From an uncultured beta proteobacterium (GTDB lineage: Bacteria > Pseudomonadota > Gammaproteobacteria > Burkholderiales > Rhodocyclaceae), in contig CAIXAY010000156.1 in NCBI GenBank assembly GCA_903917505.1, forward strand, positions 1 to 6,659: DNA of 6,659 bases, written 5' to 3'. The translations under genes and the position numbers were made by a program. Positions 6,498 through 6,659 of this stretch are shown here, one piece after another (the first letter of the stretch is position 1; every line of letters starts with the position of its first letter). The notes under the pieces are model-generated. The model was not told the DNA's origin. It saw only the letters and a list, made by a program, of their open reading frames with translations, and did not search any database.

Positions 6498-6659
6498 CGC
6501 AGGAAGATCAGCACCAGCTGGGCGAGCAGGATGGCGATCAATGGCGACAGGTCGATGTTGGCGATCGGCGGAACAAAGCGCTGGATCGGCGCGAGAAAAG
6601 GCCGCGTCAGCTGGGCGACCGGGTAGGCCAGCGGCGAACGCGGATTCACCCACGACAAG
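6494..6659 (-). CDS. yggT: YggT family membrane protein, C-terminal fragment
   Basis: The last 54 codons are visible (full codons from 6658); the 5' part runs off the window. The fragment starts LSWVNPRSPLAYPVAQLTRP, then FLAPIQRFVPPI, and ends in a hydrophobic segment, SPLIAILLAQLVLIFLR. The W-V-N/P-R-S-P, L-T-R-P-F-L-x-P-I and I-D-L-S-P-L-I-A elements are characteristic of YggT (CCB3-like) integral membrane proteins. The function in bacteria is poorly defined; plastid relatives take part in cytochrome maturation. In many proteobacteria the order is proC-yggT-yggU, so proC or yggS may lie just beyond the right edge (inference). Confidence 0.9.
   Translation of the reverse strand, partial: LSWVNPRSPLAYPVAQLTRPFLAPIQRFVPPIANIDLSPLIAILLAQLVLIFLR

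Noticed and set aside
6498..6653. Upstream extension of the yggU frame to position 6653
   Set aside because: This stretch is the C-terminal part of yggT in another frame; DUF167 proteins start close to the ATG at 6497.

Overview
The window is GC-rich proteobacterial DNA with dense, short-spaced genes. Three things suggest a betaproteobacterium, perhaps of the Rhodocyclales type: the pyrR-pyrB-pyrC' order, a yggT-yggU pair, and a chemoreceptor of the MCP/HAMP type. The lineage is inferred from protein style and gene order only.

Layout. Positions 3-185 (+) hold the last 60 codons of pyrR. Positions 178-1179 (+) are pyrB, the catalytic chain of aspartate transcarbamoylase, whose start overlaps the pyrR stop. 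Positions 1182-2450 (+) are a dihydroorotase-like gene in which most of the zinc ligands are replaced, so it is best read as the non-catalytic PyrC' partner of PyrB. Together these form the pyrimidine cluster. After 60 bp comes a gene (2511-3905, +) for a TPR protein with a C-terminal glycosyltransferase-like domain. A 213-bp gap (3906-4118) follows, with a probable intrinsic terminator and then an AT-rich stretch that may carry the promoter of the next gene.

The most interesting gene is at 4119-6194 (+). It encodes a 691-residue chemoreceptor with a short transmembrane hairpin, a HAMP domain and a complete MCP signalling hairpin. In the same frame follows a complete TRAP-transporter solute-binding domain of the DctP type, without its own signal peptide. 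The topology places this normally periplasmic domain in the cytoplasm, which suggests a receptor that reads an internal organic acid. This is the best candidate here for an undescribed system.

On the minus strand, converging on the chemoreceptor gene with a 9-bp gap, lie yggU (DUF167 family, 6204-6497) and the 3' end of yggT (6494-6659), joined by an ATGA overlap.

The pyr genes act together in de novo pyrimidine synthesis (step two, with PyrC' probably structural). The other genes have no visible functional link to that pathway. No RNA genes, mobile elements, CRISPR arrays or long repeats were seen.
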